A stretch of DNA of 41,738 nucleotides from contig NZ_FOQK01000028.1 in NCBI RefSeq assembly GCF_900113715.1, positions 1 through 41,738 of the forward strand, given 5' to 3'. This document shows, in pieces, positions 1-8,149 of this stretch (its first letter is position 1; every line of letters begins with the position of its first letter). Position numbers and translations under genes: made by a program. The DNA comes from Pseudoselenomonas ruminantium. Lineage in GTDB: Bacteria > Bacillota > Negativicutes > Selenomonadales > Selenomonadaceae. The notes under the pieces are model-generated. The model was given only the letters and a program-made list of their open reading frames with translations, was not told the DNA's origin and did no database searches.

Positions 1-40
1 AACTAATATTACATCATCCTTGGATATTTACACCATAATC
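1..40. repeat. Terminal overlap showing a circular molecule
   Basis: Bases 1-40 recur exactly at 41699-41738. A perfect end-to-end repeat of this size is what remains when a circular assembly is cut without trimming, so positions 41698 and 1 are adjacent and the true length is about 41,698 bp. No gene crosses the joint. The alternative, a genuine terminal repeat of a linear element, is unlikely given the complete plasmid gene set. Confidence 0.93.
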
Positions 41-42
41 TT

Positions 43-630
43 TTATATTACAGCTTCCATTTTATACCTATCTATTTGTAACAGTCCAATATCATATCCC
101 ATGTTATATACTTTCACGCTGATTTCTCTATCGTTATTTGCATCATTCCATTGAGCACAGAATTGAGGATCATGAACACCGCTGGTTACACCTTCATTTC
201 GCCATATTTTAGGTGAAATGTTAATCTTGCTTTTTATATTATTAAATGCTCTCTGACAGAGCATTTGACAATCGGAGTAGCTTCCTGTTATGCTAATTGT
301 CACACATATCACGCCACCATTTAATAAGGATTCTACACCTACAGTTTCTGTAATATTCATTCTCGGATAGATTCTTTTATAGTTAATGGAATATTCCGGC
401 TTTCCTCTAAATGACCTATCTAATTGGTATTTCTCATTATACCAATTATTAAGTCTACTAAAATTGTCTACGAATTGTTCTGTTGGCATACCCAAATATA
501 TTGTAAATACGGTCCAAGGCTCTCGTGTTATTTCATCAATTTCTGATATTTCCAAATTTGTGGCAGCTTTAGTATGAGAAATAACTATTAAATAAGCAAT
601 AATCAACGACAATATTATTTTCTTTCTCAT
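43..630 (-). CDS. Exported protein of unknown function
   Basis: A 195-residue protein starting with MRKK and a hydrophobic stretch (about residues 4-19) ending HTKAA, a typical Sec signal peptide without a lipobox cysteine; the mature part is probably periplasmic. The start has a good GGGGGG ribosome site just upstream. The mature domain has two cysteines (CQMLCQ, about residues 121-125) and further single cysteines, and no family I recognise. It stands alone between the circular joint and the peptidase/topoisomerase operon, and its link to transfer is unknown. Confidence 0.7.
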   Translation of the reverse strand: MRKKIILSLIIAYLIVISHTKAATNLEISEIDEITREPWTVFTIYLGMPTEQFVDNFSRLNNWYNEKYQLDRSFRGKPEYSINYKRIYPRMNITETVGVESLLNGGVICVTISITGSYSDCQMLCQRAFNNIKSKINISPKIWRNEGVTSGVHDPQFCAQWNDANNDREISVKVYNMGYDIGLLQIDRYKMEAVI

Positions 631-730
631 AAATATCCCCCCTAACTCTAAATACTATTCAAGCCTGTGTTGCTAAATTCAACACCACCTTTTTTTATTC
701 CTGCATAGCTAAATAATTTTTCCGAACACT

Positions 731-765
731 AAAAAGCCCCCTCCTGAATGGACATAGAAGGGGGG
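731..765 (-). terminator. Terminator after the M23 peptidase operon
   Basis: On the minus strand CCCCCT pairs with AGGGGG (759-764 with 737-742) around a 16-base loop and is followed by CTTTTT. It lies about 70 bp beyond the peptidase stop codon. Confidence 0.5.
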
Positions 766-832
766 GAGGAAGTGTCAACTTCCAGCAAATGAATGTAGTG
801 TAGCCATTGTTACACAATCTCTTTTATATACG

Positions 833-1282
833 CTAAAACAGCACAAGCGGATCTGCGTACTGATAGCCCCCTTCGCCGGGGACTATGTATTCCAAGTGCA
901 GGTGTGGCCCGGTTGAGTTCCCGGTGCTGCCTACGGCAGCAATCAATTGCCCTGCCTGAACCGCTTCTCCTGCCGACACATAGACTTCGCTGCAATGAGC
1001 ATAGCGGGTAAAGGTATCATCAGCTTGCTCATAAATGAGCACCTGATTCCCATAGCCATCATTGAAGTTACCTGCATCCACCACCACACCATCGAACAGT
1101 GCCAAAATACCCGTACCATAGGAATAGCCAAGGTCAACACCGGAATGGAACTTATAGGTTCCACTTATGGGATGCACACGCCAACCAAAAGGCGATGTAA
1201 CAGGCAAGTCCTCTGCCATGGCAGCGGAAGAACCCAAAAACATCAGGGCAGCAAGCAAGCAAAAAATTTTTCTCACTAGCAT
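833..1282 (-). CDS. M23-family peptidoglycan endopeptidase
   Basis: A 149-residue secreted peptidase. The N-terminus (MLVRKIFCLLAALMFLG...AMA) is a Sec signal peptide with cleavage expected after AMA. The mature protein is a bare LytM/M23 domain: HSGVDLG gives the first zinc-ligand His and Asp, and GPHLHLEY gives the HxH pair. These proteins cut peptide cross-links in peptidoglycan. It has an AGGAGG site and follows topB and a small membrane protein in one operon. Inference: it loosens the wall for the transfer channel, complementing the transglycosylase at 27406. It has no LysM or other wall-binding domain. Confidence 0.88.
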   Translation of the reverse strand: MLVRKIFCLLAALMFLGSSAAMAEDLPVTSPFGWRVHPISGTYKFHSGVDLGYSYGTGILALFDGVVVDAGNFNDGYGNQVLIYEQADDTFTRYAHCSEVYVSAGEAVQAGQLIAAVGSTGNSTGPHLHLEYIVPGEGGYQYADPLVLF

Positions 1283-1283
1283 A

Positions 1284-1604
1284 TTACCGCCTCCTATGGC
1301 TCAAATGGTAGGCAATATATACCATAAATGCAAACTGAAACCCCTGCCAGCCCTTATAAAACCATGTGGATGTAATAGGCGGCACATATATTGCCGAAAC
1401 CACCAACATAACAGAATTAAGAATGAATAACAAGATCAGCAGCTTATCGCCATCTCCAAGACGGTGATAGGCTGCTTTTGCTTCTTCCCTGCGTTCCCAA
1501 TGCTCCTCTATATCCGAAAAGGGCATAACATTTTGACGAATCTTCTTTGCCGTCTCCGGGGCACAAGTCTGATATGGCATAAGCCAGCGTTTTAAAAAAC
1601 TCAT
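1284..1604 (-). CDS. Small membrane protein
   Basis: A 106-residue protein with a charged cytoplasmic-looking N-terminal half, then two hydrophobic segments (about residues 54-73 and 85-101) and a basic RRR end, suggesting a hairpin in the inner membrane. The ribosome site AGGAGG overlaps the end of topB, and its stop lies one base before the M23 start, so the three genes are translationally coupled. I recognise no family. Operon position suggests an accessory role in transfer or envelope passage, but nothing in the sequence proves this. Confidence 0.7.
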   Translation of the reverse strand: MSFLKRWLMPYQTCAPETAKKIRQNVMPFSDIEEHWERREEAKAAYHRLGDGDKLLILLFILNSVMLVVSAIYVPPITSTWFYKGWQGFQFAFMVYIAYHLSHRRR

Positions 1605-1615
1605 TTTCCTGCCTC

Positions 1616-3745
1616 CTATTTTTCAAAGGTCATTTCATAATTAACCCATTTTCCTGTGTCCACCATCGAAATATAGGCATCATAGGTACCATCGCCGCTT
1701 TTCTTCTTCAAGCCCTTGACCTTCACCTTGGCACCCTGAAGCATCTTTATGGCCATAGCCTTGGTGAGTTTCTTCCCTCGGCTCTCCCAAAACTTATCCT
1801 TCTTCCACATGGTAAAGTTACATTTAGGTTCGGCCTTGAAGCCTGAACAGTAAAAAGCCTTGGTACTCTCATAGATATTCTTCCCGCAGCGCGGGCATTT
1901 GCCAATGACTTCTTTTTCTGCTGGCGCAATCTGCTCCAGCGTGACGGCTGCCCCGCCGTCCACAATGGAGCGTAGTTCCTTGGCCGTGAAGTCCACACAC
2001 TCTTGAACCTCTGTATCACCATGAAAAACCTGCTTCAGGATCTTGGAAAATTCCACGGTCTTTTCCTTATAGAGGTTAATGTGCAGCTTATCAAGGGATT
2101 CTATCAGCTTTTCTCCCATTGGTTCAATGGACAGCTTTGTGTTCTTCTCTGATATATAACTGGCGTGTTTCGCATTCTCTATGATGCCGGTTCTTGTGGC
2201 CTCCGTGCCGATTTCCACACCTGCAAGCATAGCCCGATATTCGGCAGCATCATCTTCGGCCTCCCCGTCTGCCTCCTTTAACTCATCACGGAAAGGATTT
2301 TTTAGATAGTTCGATAGCATGGATATATCAAACTTTGCAGGTGGCGTTGTCTCCTTCTCTACGGGCTGGAAGTCCACCGCCACCTCATCCCCCTCATTTA
2401 GATTAGGCAGGATGCTTTCTTTCTTGGTTAGTGGTTCATACTTCAGGAATCCGGGCTGCTTCACAGCCTCCCCTTTTAATTCAAAGTTTTCCTTCCCCAC
2501 AGCAATCTCCATGCAAGTCCGGGACATTACCGTGTCCTCTATAAGAAAATTGCAGATAAATCTATTCTTGATGGTGTCATAGACAAGCTGCTCATCCACG
2601 CCAAGCTCATCCGCTTTTGGGAACTTATTGGTAATGATAAGGGCACTATGGCTCTCAATCTTGGTATCATCAAAAATTCCCTTGCTGTCCTTCATGGCCA
2701 AATAGGGCTGCTCCCCGTTCAACTTGGCAATAATGGCTTCTACCTTGCCCTTCTCCGCTTCACTTAGATACTCTGAGTTGGTGCGGGGATAGGTAACAAA
2801 GCCCTTCTCATAAAGCCCCTGAATGATTTTCAGACTGTCAGCCAATGTCATCTTATGCAGCTTACTTAGACGGCTTTGCAAGGTACTTAGGGAAAATAAC
2901 TTGCTTGCTCTTTTTATTATGTCTTTTTGCTCTACCTTTATAACGGTAGCCTTTTGACCATTCAGATATTCCTGCATAGACTGGCAATCTGCCCTGCTTG
3001 CATACTTTTCTTTGAAGGTCAGCTTTACCGCTTCACCGTTGGTTTCTGCGTTACTCTCTAAGACAAAGTATTTCTCCGGCTTGAAGTTTCTTATCTCCAT
3101 GTCCCGGTCATAGATAATCTTCACAATAGGAATAAGCACCCTGCCCACTGGCATAAAGTGATTCAGCTTCACCGAAAGGAACCGTGTCAGATTGATCCCC
3201 AAGAGCCAGTCCATGTATGTTCTAGCCAAGCCCTCATGGAAAAGATTCTGATATTCCTCATCCAGTTTCATGGTCTTGACGGCATGGCGTATCGTGTCTT
3301 CTGTCTGCTCCGGCAGCCAAAGACGATAGACCGCCTTTTTCTGTTTAAGCTGGCCAAGAGCATTATGAATAATCAAATCCCCTATAACCTGCCCCTCACG
3401 GTCACTATCCCCGCAGTTCACCACCGCATCCACATCATCCCGGCCAATAAGCTCCCGGATAGTCTCATACTGCTGCTTCACACTGTCATCCTTGGCCTTA
3501 TCCTTTGATGTTTTGAGCCGGAACTTGAATTTTTCCGGGACAAACGGCAGCCCTTCCAATTTCCAAGCCGTTTCCCCTGTATATTCGCCCATGTCGCGAA
3601 GCTGAAACAAATGGCCATAAGCATAAGTGACAATCGTTTCCTGACCTTCAAAATACCCTTGCTTACGGTCAAAATTTTCCTTGCCCGACAATGCCTGTAC
3701 CACAGTTCGTGCCAAACTGGGCTTTTCTGCTATGATAACCTTCAA
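1616..3745 (-). CDS. topB: DNA topoisomerase III (type IA)
   Basis: A 709-residue type IA topoisomerase that breaks and rejoins one DNA strand and can decatenate or resolve plasmid intermediates. Visible parts: Toprim start IIAEKPS with Glu7; acidic triad in GDSDREGQ (Asp113, Asp115, Glu117); catalytic tyrosine in FVTYPRT (Tyr319, with Arg321); and a C-terminal zinc finger (CPRCGK...CSGF...CNFTMW). Plasmid-borne relatives (RP4 TraE type) are common on conjugative plasmids. The start is TTG, chosen because MKVIIAEKPS is the conserved beginning and AGGGGTG lies just upstream. A TTGATA-17-TATAAT promoter sits at 3806-3834. Confidence 0.95.
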   Translation of the reverse strand: MKVIIAEKPSLARTVVQALSGKENFDRKQGYFEGQETIVTYAYGHLFQLRDMGEYTGETAWKLEGLPFVPEKFKFRLKTSKDKAKDDSVKQQYETIRELIGRDDVDAVVNCGDSDREGQVIGDLIIHNALGQLKQKKAVYRLWLPEQTEDTIRHAVKTMKLDEEYQNLFHEGLARTYMDWLLGINLTRFLSVKLNHFMPVGRVLIPIVKIIYDRDMEIRNFKPEKYFVLESNAETNGEAVKLTFKEKYASRADCQSMQEYLNGQKATVIKVEQKDIIKRASKLFSLSTLQSRLSKLHKMTLADSLKIIQGLYEKGFVTYPRTNSEYLSEAEKGKVEAIIAKLNGEQPYLAMKDSKGIFDDTKIESHSALIITNKFPKADELGVDEQLVYDTIKNRFICNFLIEDTVMSRTCMEIAVGKENFELKGEAVKQPGFLKYEPLTKKESILPNLNEGDEVAVDFQPVEKETTPPAKFDISMLSNYLKNPFRDELKEADGEAEDDAAEYRAMLAGVEIGTEATRTGIIENAKHASYISEKNTKLSIEPMGEKLIESLDKLHINLYKEKTVEFSKILKQVFHGDTEVQECVDFTAKELRSIVDGGAAVTLEQIAPAEKEVIGKCPRCGKNIYESTKAFYCSGFKAEPKCNFTMWKKDKFWESRGKKLTKAMAIKMLQGAKVKVKGLKKKSGDGTYDAYISMVDTGKWVNYEMTFEK

Positions 3746-3805
3746 TTTATCACCCCTGTAATAATTATTTTAATCCTTAGTATAACAAAAATGCTTCTAC
3801 CTCGT

Positions 3806-3834
3806 ATTATAATACTATCAGCTATTATTATCAA
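3806..3834 (-). promoter_or_regulatory. Promoter of the topB operon
   Basis: Minus strand: -35 TTGATA (3829-3834), 17-bp spacer, -10 TATAAT (3806-3811), about 60 bp ahead of topB. The GGAAC/GTTCC inverted repeat at 3853-3867 between this and the divergent XRE gene could be an operator. Confidence 0.7.
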
Positions 3835-3915
3835 GGAAATTTACCTATTAGCGGAACCGCCAGTTCCTTCTCACGATAGAAAATCTATCCTATAATGAAA
3901 AGAGGAGGACTAATT

Positions 3916-4542
3916 ATGAACGATAAATATAAATTTGACAGTGTTTCTTTTGGAATTAGATTATCCAAAATACGCAAATTTCATAAAAAAACACAAGACC
4001 AAATTGCTGAATATCTTGATGTGTCAACAAAAACAGTTCAAAACTGGGAGCACGGGACAAAAATGCCCGGAATAGATAATATAGTTTCCTTAGCAGAGTA
4101 TTTTAATATGTCTATTGGTGAAATCCTCGAAGATGAGGCATATAGAATATTTGAAAAGAAATTATGTAGCAGAAAGAGAAGTATTGAAATAATACCCGTG
4201 GAAAATAAAATTGAGCTTTTCATGGAATTTTGTGAAGATAGATATATGGATAGGTATGAACTTTGGGTATGGGACGAAGCAGCTAAATACAAATACCTTT
4301 ATGTGTCGGTAAAAAAGCTAATCCCTTACACAGATTTCAAAAAATCTTTGATTGATCAATCTGATGTTATCGCAGATACATATAGAAAATGGTTATTTAG
4401 CATCTTAACCACCAGTGAGGAAGATGTATCTATAAAAAAAATCATTGAAGACAAAATTATATGTGAAAATAAAGGAATGGCCTCAAAAGGGGCTGTATGG
4501 GGTGATTTGGGCTATATAATATATTTTGATGATGATGAATAA
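3916..4542 (+). CDS. XRE-family transcriptional regulator
   Basis: A 208-residue DNA-binding protein. Residues about 8-65 form a Cro/C1-type helix-turn-helix (FGIRLSKIRKFHKKTQDQI..., then TKTVQNWEHGTKMPG...). The rest is a C-terminal domain of unknown family, possibly for sensing or dimerisation. The start at 3916 is chosen over the in-frame ATG at 3895 because AGGAGG (3901-3906) lies 9 bases before it, and the earlier ATG falls within a possible -10 (TATAAT, 3891-3896). It diverges from topB and converges on the TPR/nuclease gene. It may regulate itself and topB. Confidence 0.85.
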   Translation: MNDKYKFDSVSFGIRLSKIRKFHKKTQDQIAEYLDVSTKTVQNWEHGTKMPGIDNIVSLAEYFNMSIGEILEDEAYRIFEKKLCSRKRSIEIIPVENKIELFMEFCEDRYMDRYELWVWDEAAKYKYLYVSVKKLIPYTDFKKSLIDQSDVIADTYRKWLFSILTTSEEDVSIKKIIEDKIICENKGMASKGAVWGDLGYIIYFDDDE

Positions 4543-4561
4543 TATAGTCTTGAATACAATG

Positions 4562-4600
4562 ACTAAAAGGGGAGGCTTTGCCTCCCCTTTTAGTATTTTT
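4562..4600. terminator. Bidirectional terminator
   Basis: A perfect 15-bp stem (4562-4576 with 4580-4594, loop TTT) with T-runs in both directions lies between the convergent XRE and TPR/nuclease genes. Confidence 0.85.
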
Positions 4601-4605
4601 ATATT

Positions 4606-5655
4606 TTATTTAATTTCTCTATATGCAATTTGATATTCAAACAATCTAATTCTATTATCACTACGAACTTTTTCTATGATCTTATTCTTGGGAGAATTTA
4701 ATACAATGATACCATATACCTTCCTACCTTTTTTTACTTTGTGTTTTTCAAACCAGTCAACATATTGCTTAGTTTGTTCAAACGCATCATCATATCCCGA
4801 ATCTTTTTTTAATTCTATTATATATAGATTTTCATCATCATCTTCGCATAAAATATCTAATCGCCACTTGCCATTAGCGCAGGGATATTGTCTTCCATAA
4901 TAATCCCCCTTTTTACGATAAATATGCAAATTTAAGCCAAATAGTTCTTGTCCATTTTCCAAACGTGCTGTCAATTCATCTTCCAAAACCTTCTCACTTG
5001 TAAATTGATTTTTATTTTCAAAGAATTTTGGCTTGACTTCATCAACCTCTACTGATACAGGGATAGAATCTTCATCTTCCATACCATCTTCATCATCACC
5101 AACAGTCACACTATCTACTGGGACATCCTTTTTAGGCTTTTTGTCCAGCTGTTCAAGTAAAGCCTTACTTATCTTGTAATCATGCGTTTCTACAAACTCA
5201 CGCGCTGTACTATACTGACCGCTTCTAATGTATGTTCTTACTAGATTGTTGGGTGCCCAAGCTAAGTCACGTTCTTCTTTTACACACCGTAAAAATATCT
5301 CGATAGCCTCCTGATACCTTTTTTGACGGTAGAGACAATAGCCTAAGTTATTTAGCGCATTTCCTATATCAGATTTGCATTCGAGACAGTTTCTATATGC
5401 TATTTCCTCATTTTTATATTCCTTAACTTTTCCATACGCCCAAGCTAAAGCAAATTCTAAATCATGTGGATAGAAAAGACATCCTTTATCTATTATTTTT
5501 TCAAAACATTGAATAGCATTATACCACATCTTTTCCTCTGAATATAAAAAGCCTAAAATTTCATAAGGCATAATACACTCATGATGTGATTGTGTATAAT
5601 TTAATAAAACCTCAATTCCGCTTCGATTATCCTCACAACTATAAAATTCATCCAT
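4606..5655 (-). CDS. TPR protein with PD-(D/E)XK nuclease-like C-terminus (3' part of a split gene)
   Basis: 349 residues from the first ATG. The N-terminal half is helical with tetratricopeptide-like repeats (ALNNLGYCLYRQKRYQEAIE is typical). An acidic linker (about 185-210) follows. The C-terminal part has the order GKWRLDIL...YIIELKK...TKQYVDW, which resembles the Asp...ExK core of NucS/DUF91-type PD-(D/E)XK nucleases. The ATG at 5655 has no ribosome site, and the same frame stays open and coding-like upstream to 5823 (for example FLDYYKNAFDGFWKGF), overlapping the preceding gene out of frame. The likeliest reading is one longer gene (about 4606-6158) broken by a frameshift near 5760-5820. 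Confidence 0.6.
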   Translation of the reverse strand: MDEFYSCEDNRSGIEVLLNYTQSHHECIMPYEILGFLYSEEKMWYNAIQCFEKIIDKGCLFYPHDLEFALAWAYGKVKEYKNEEIAYRNCLECKSDIGNALNNLGYCLYRQKRYQEAIEIFLRCVKEERDLAWAPNNLVRTYIRSGQYSTAREFVETHDYKISKALLEQLDKKPKKDVPVDSVTVGDDEDGMEDEDSIPVSVEVDEVKPKFFENKNQFTSEKVLEDELTARLENGQELFGLNLHIYRKKGDYYGRQYPCANGKWRLDILCEDDDENLYIIELKKDSGYDDAFEQTKQYVDWFEKHKVKKGRKVYGIIVLNSPKNKIIEKVRSDNRIRLFEYQIAYREIK

Positions 5656-5750
5656 AAGTGATGCAAGCTCTGCACATTCTTTATAATTGTATTTTTTTGC
5701 AATTTCAGCAAAGCCTTTCCAAAAACCATCAAACGCATTTTTGTAATAAT

Positions 5751-6158
5751 CTAAAAATAAAACGCAGAAATCTGATTCACTGGGAACTGTCTTTCCACTC
5801 TTATCATGATTTTTTCCAAAAACTCATCTACTTGTTTTAGAACCTTTTTATTATCGCCCTTAAAAAAGGAATAAATTGGTGCTTCCAAACAGCCATCTAA
5901 TGTTAAATATTCATCACAAATTTTTATATACAATTCTTTTCTTATATCATGAATTGATGACTGTTTCTTTTCATATTTATAATATCCAGCACAATAGCTT
6001 TGTTGTAGCTCATATGCAAACATACCTGCAACTTCATTTTTATATTTACCTTGATATTTCTCTAAATTAGAATATCCTTCTTCATAAGATATTCCAACAG
6101 GTAAAATAGTATCATATATTTTTTCTATTTCCACTTGTTTTCTTTCTTCCGCATTCAT
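5751..6158 (-). CDS. 5' part of the split TPR/nuclease gene
   Basis: 135 residues, mostly helical and acidic (MNAEERKQVEIEKIYDTILP...), no recognised family. It has its own plausible start after GGAGGTT. Its last about 24 codons overlap, in the -1 frame, an open stretch that runs straight into the TPR gene. The predicted tail (RQFPVNQISAFYF) looks less natural than the overlapping frame. Inference: this is the true N-terminus of a ~500-residue protein. The break may be a mutation, a sequencing slip, or recoding; I saw no classical slippery heptamer. Confidence 0.55.
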   Translation of the reverse strand: MNAEERKQVEIEKIYDTILPVGISYEEGYSNLEKYQGKYKNEVAGMFAYELQQSYCAGYYKYEKKQSSIHDIRKELYIKICDEYLTLDGCLEAPIYSFFKGDNKKVLKQVDEFLEKIMIRVERQFPVNQISAFYF

Positions 6159-6202
6159 GAGATTCTAACCTCCATATTTGCTTTACATGAATTTATTATT
6201 GT

Positions 6203-6229
6203 ATAAAAACCCTGCCTAAAAGGCAGGGT
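6203..6229 (-). terminator. Terminator of the par operon
   Basis: A 9-bp stem (6209-6217 with 6221-6229, loop of three) is followed on the minus strand by TTTTTATAC, directly after parR. Confidence 0.8.
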
Positions 6230-6234
6230 CAATA

Positions 6235-6588
6235 TTACATATATTCGCTATAATCGTCAAGATTAACATCCGAGGACTTCTTTTTATCCTTCTTGGATGT
6301 TTTCTTCTTTTGTGGTGCTGGAGCAGCTTCGGTCTTTTCCTCGGCTTTTACCTCCGGCTGGGCTTCCTGTGCGGAATCTGTCTGTGTCATCGCACGCATA
6401 CGGTCAAGAACCGCTGCATCCGATACCACCTGATATTTAACCGCCAAGTCCTCAATCTCAGGATGCTTGCTGCAATAGTCAAATACCAAATACTTCATAG
6501 CCTTGCTGAAGTTGGACTGCTTGGCCACAAAATCCTTCAGTACAGGGTGCGAATCGTCAAAGCGAAACGACTTTGTTATAAATGCCAT
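6235..6588 (-). CDS. parR: ParR-like partition adaptor / centromere-binding protein
   Basis: A 117-residue protein directly downstream of parM. The first ~50 residues (ITKSFRFDD strand, then helices around HPVLKDFVAKQSNFSKAMKY) fit a ribbon-helix-helix DNA-binding fold as in ParR adaptors. The tail is Ala/Glu/Lys-rich and ends DDYSEYM, probably the part that binds the ParM filament tip. In type II systems ParR binds the centromere and couples it to the filament. The name rests on position and fold, not a recognised family match. Translation probably depends on the unusual hairpin between its ribosome site and start (see 6588-6629). Confidence 0.72.
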   Translation of the reverse strand: MAFITKSFRFDDSHPVLKDFVAKQSNFSKAMKYLVFDYCSKHPEIEDLAVKYQVVSDAAVLDRMRAMTQTDSAQEAQPEVKAEEKTEAAPAPQKKKTSKKDKKKSSDVNLDDYSEYM

Positions 6589-6629
6589 ATTTAAGGGCGT
6601 GGAGGCAGCTCCACGCCTACCCTCCTTTA
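6588..6629 (-). promoter_or_regulatory. Ribosome site separated from the parR start by a hairpin
   Basis: On the minus strand the parM stop overlaps AAAGGAGGG (6620-6628). Two bases later comes a 9-bp GC-rich hairpin (6609-6617 with 6596-6604, loop of four), then seven bases and the parR ATG (6588). Linear spacing is 31 bases, far too long; with the hairpin looped out it is 9. T4 gene 38 is a known case of a stem shortening the effective spacing. Confidence 0.7.
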
Positions 6630-7790
6630 GTTATTTGCTGCCGATGCTTCTTTGAGAGCGGCAAAGACCTTGCTATTAAGGAACACGTTCAGACCGCTTA
6701 CTTCCAATGTAACTGCGTACTTCTTCGGCATATACAGGAGCTTAATCATGGCACGGTCACAGAAGTCCTTCAGTTTCTTCTCCAGTGCTTCGCGCATCAT
6801 AATGGAGCCACCACCATACACGCAAACCACATCAATCTCGTTGTTTGCTTGCTGGATCACCTGCTTGGCCTTATGCAGGATTTCTTCGGCCTGATTCTCC
6901 AAGGCGGGCATAATGAACTCCACTGCCGTAGCATGGTACTTGTGGCCTTCATCCTGAAGAATATCAGAGTATTCCTGACGGGTGAGCTTCATCAAGCCGA
7001 ACTGCTCTTTGAAATCATCAATCACGGCATCAATGGCATGGCCATTGCCGTTATTGGTACCACTGATGAAGTCCGGCTTGAAATGAACATCCGTAGTCAC
7101 AGGGAACTCCGTGGTACCTTCGCCCACAGCGATATGCAGAACCTTGTTCTCTGCAAAATCAGCCTTGTTCAGCGGGGCATCCTTATGTTGCTTGTTATAT
7201 TCCTCAAACAGTTCATTGTTCTCTTTCAGCGCAAAAGAAGCCGTTACACCTTCAGGAATGACCTTCACAAAGTCATAAATCAGTTCAACCATTACTTCCT
7301 TATCGCCAATGTAGACACATACATGGTGCTTTTTGCCAGTGAACTTCTCGCTGAACGTCTGACAGTTCTTCTTGTTGAAGTAGGACACCGGGAGAGCCGT
7401 AGCCATGTCCACATGGGCAGTAATCGTCTCATCCAGTGCGCCCAAGTCATAGTCCTTGCCAGCAGCCTCCTCAATGGCAGCAGCTGCCGAATGTGCCAGC
7501 GTATTGATGTAGACAATATCACTCGTTACCTTGTTATTGTCTACACCGACCTCAATAGCGCGGCAGGGCTGGCCGGATTCCAAAGCCCGCTGGCCGATGT
7601 AATACAAACCACCTTCAATGGAAACCAGCAGATGGTCATGAAGATTCTTCAGGACATACTCTTTGTTGACATCATCCAAGTTCGGCACCCGCATGATTTT
7701 TGCAAATACATTCGGCTGCTGAACCAGCTTCCCATCAATGATGAGGTCATGCTCGCTGTTTCCGTTGTCGTTGGCAATTCTAAGATTCAT
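6627..7790 (-). CDS. parM: Actin-like plasmid segregation protein (ParM/StbA type)
   Basis: A 387-residue actin-fold ATPase that forms filaments to move plasmid copies apart. Nucleotide-site motifs are visible: phosphate-1 NDNGNS (residues 7-12), phosphate-2 AVGEGTTEFPV (221-231), and the adenosine loop YGGGS (325-329). The length matches plasmid and phage actins. It is followed by the parR adaptor gene and preceded by its own TTGAAT-17-TATAAT promoter. The ribosome site is GGAGGG just before the ATG. The long open frame on the opposite strand (6582-7796) is a shadow. Confidence 0.92.
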   Translation of the reverse strand: MNLRIANDNGNSEHDLIIDGKLVQQPNVFAKIMRVPNLDDVNKEYVLKNLHDHLLVSIEGGLYYIGQRALESGQPCRAIEVGVDNNKVTSDIVYINTLAHSAAAAIEEAAGKDYDLGALDETITAHVDMATALPVSYFNKKNCQTFSEKFTGKKHHVCVYIGDKEVMVELIYDFVKVIPEGVTASFALKENNELFEEYNKQHKDAPLNKADFAENKVLHIAVGEGTTEFPVTTDVHFKPDFISGTNNGNGHAIDAVIDDFKEQFGLMKLTRQEYSDILQDEGHKYHATAVEFIMPALENQAEEILHKAKQVIQQANNEIDVVCVYGGGSIMMREALEKKLKDFCDRAMIKLLYMPKKYAVTLEVSGLNVFLNSKVFAALKEASAANN

Positions 7791-7835
7791 AGATAAATCC
7801 CTCCAATATATGAGTTAATAACCTTTACGAAAGCT

Positions 7836-7864
7836 ATTATAACAAAATTTATTAAGTAATTCAA
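7836..7864 (-). promoter_or_regulatory. Promoter of the par operon
   Basis: Minus strand: TTGAAT (7859-7864), 17-bp spacer, TATAAT (7836-7841). A T-tract element at 7867-7888, nearly identical to one at 22038, abuts the -35. Confidence 0.75.
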
Positions 7865-7866
7865 GA

Positions 7867-7888
7867 TTTTTTAATACATTTTTTAATA
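7867..7888. repeat. Shared T-tract element, copy 1 (possible UP element or operator)
   Basis: Two T-tracts separated by AATACA, followed by AATA. 21 of 22 bases match 22038-22059. Both copies lie just upstream of a -35 box, here the par promoter. Confidence 0.55.
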
Positions 7889-7900
7889 AAAATATATTCA

Positions 7901-7930
7901 AAGGGGATGTCCTGCGACATCCCCTTTTTT
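7901..7930. terminator. Terminator at the end of the transfer operon
   Basis: An 11-bp perfect stem (7901-7911 with 7916-7926, loop CTGC) with T-runs on both sides, directly after the small HTH gene. It separates transfer and par transcription. Confidence 0.85.
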
Positions 7931-8136
7931 TACTCATATACCAACAATTCATCCAAGGAACACTGCAAGCCGTCACATACCTTTATGTATGTTCCCAGCT
8001 GCACCTTATCCAATCTATGGCCATGATACAGATGCGTGATAGTGTTTCGATTGACTCCCGTCAATCGGATCACTTCAGCAAAGGTCTTTAACTCATGCTC
8101 ATACATCAGCTTTCTCAAATTACATTTCAAGGTCAT
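7930..8136 (-). CDS. Small XRE/Cro-type helix-turn-helix protein at the end of the transfer operon
   Basis: A 68-residue protein that is almost entirely one helix-turn-helix domain (TFAEVIRLTGVNRNTITHLY... LGTYIKVCDGL...LDELLVYE). The start is the ATG at 8136 preceded by GGGGGTGG; an in-frame GTG at 8145 is less likely. It is 14 bp after trbL and cotranscribed with the transfer genes. It is clearly paralogous to the HTH protein at 20811: both share VIR-T-V-RNT, LGT-I--CDGL and SL-ELL-Y. Inference: a feedback regulator of transfer, perhaps acting at the shared 15-nt box in the two transfer promoters. Confidence 0.82.
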   Translation of the reverse strand: MTLKCNLRKLMYEHELKTFAEVIRLTGVNRNTITHLYHGHRLDKVQLGTYIKVCDGLQCSLDELLVYE

Positions 8137-8149
8137 AATATCCACCCCC

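Noticed and set aside
5751-5826. Programmed -1 frameshift site in the TPR/nuclease gene
   Set aside because: The overlap permits it, but I found no X-XXY-YYZ slippery heptamer in the zero frame; mutation or sequencing error is simpler.
6582-7796. 404-codon open frame on the plus strand
   Set aside because: It is antisense to parM, whose actin motifs are clear; the frame has no recognisable domain.
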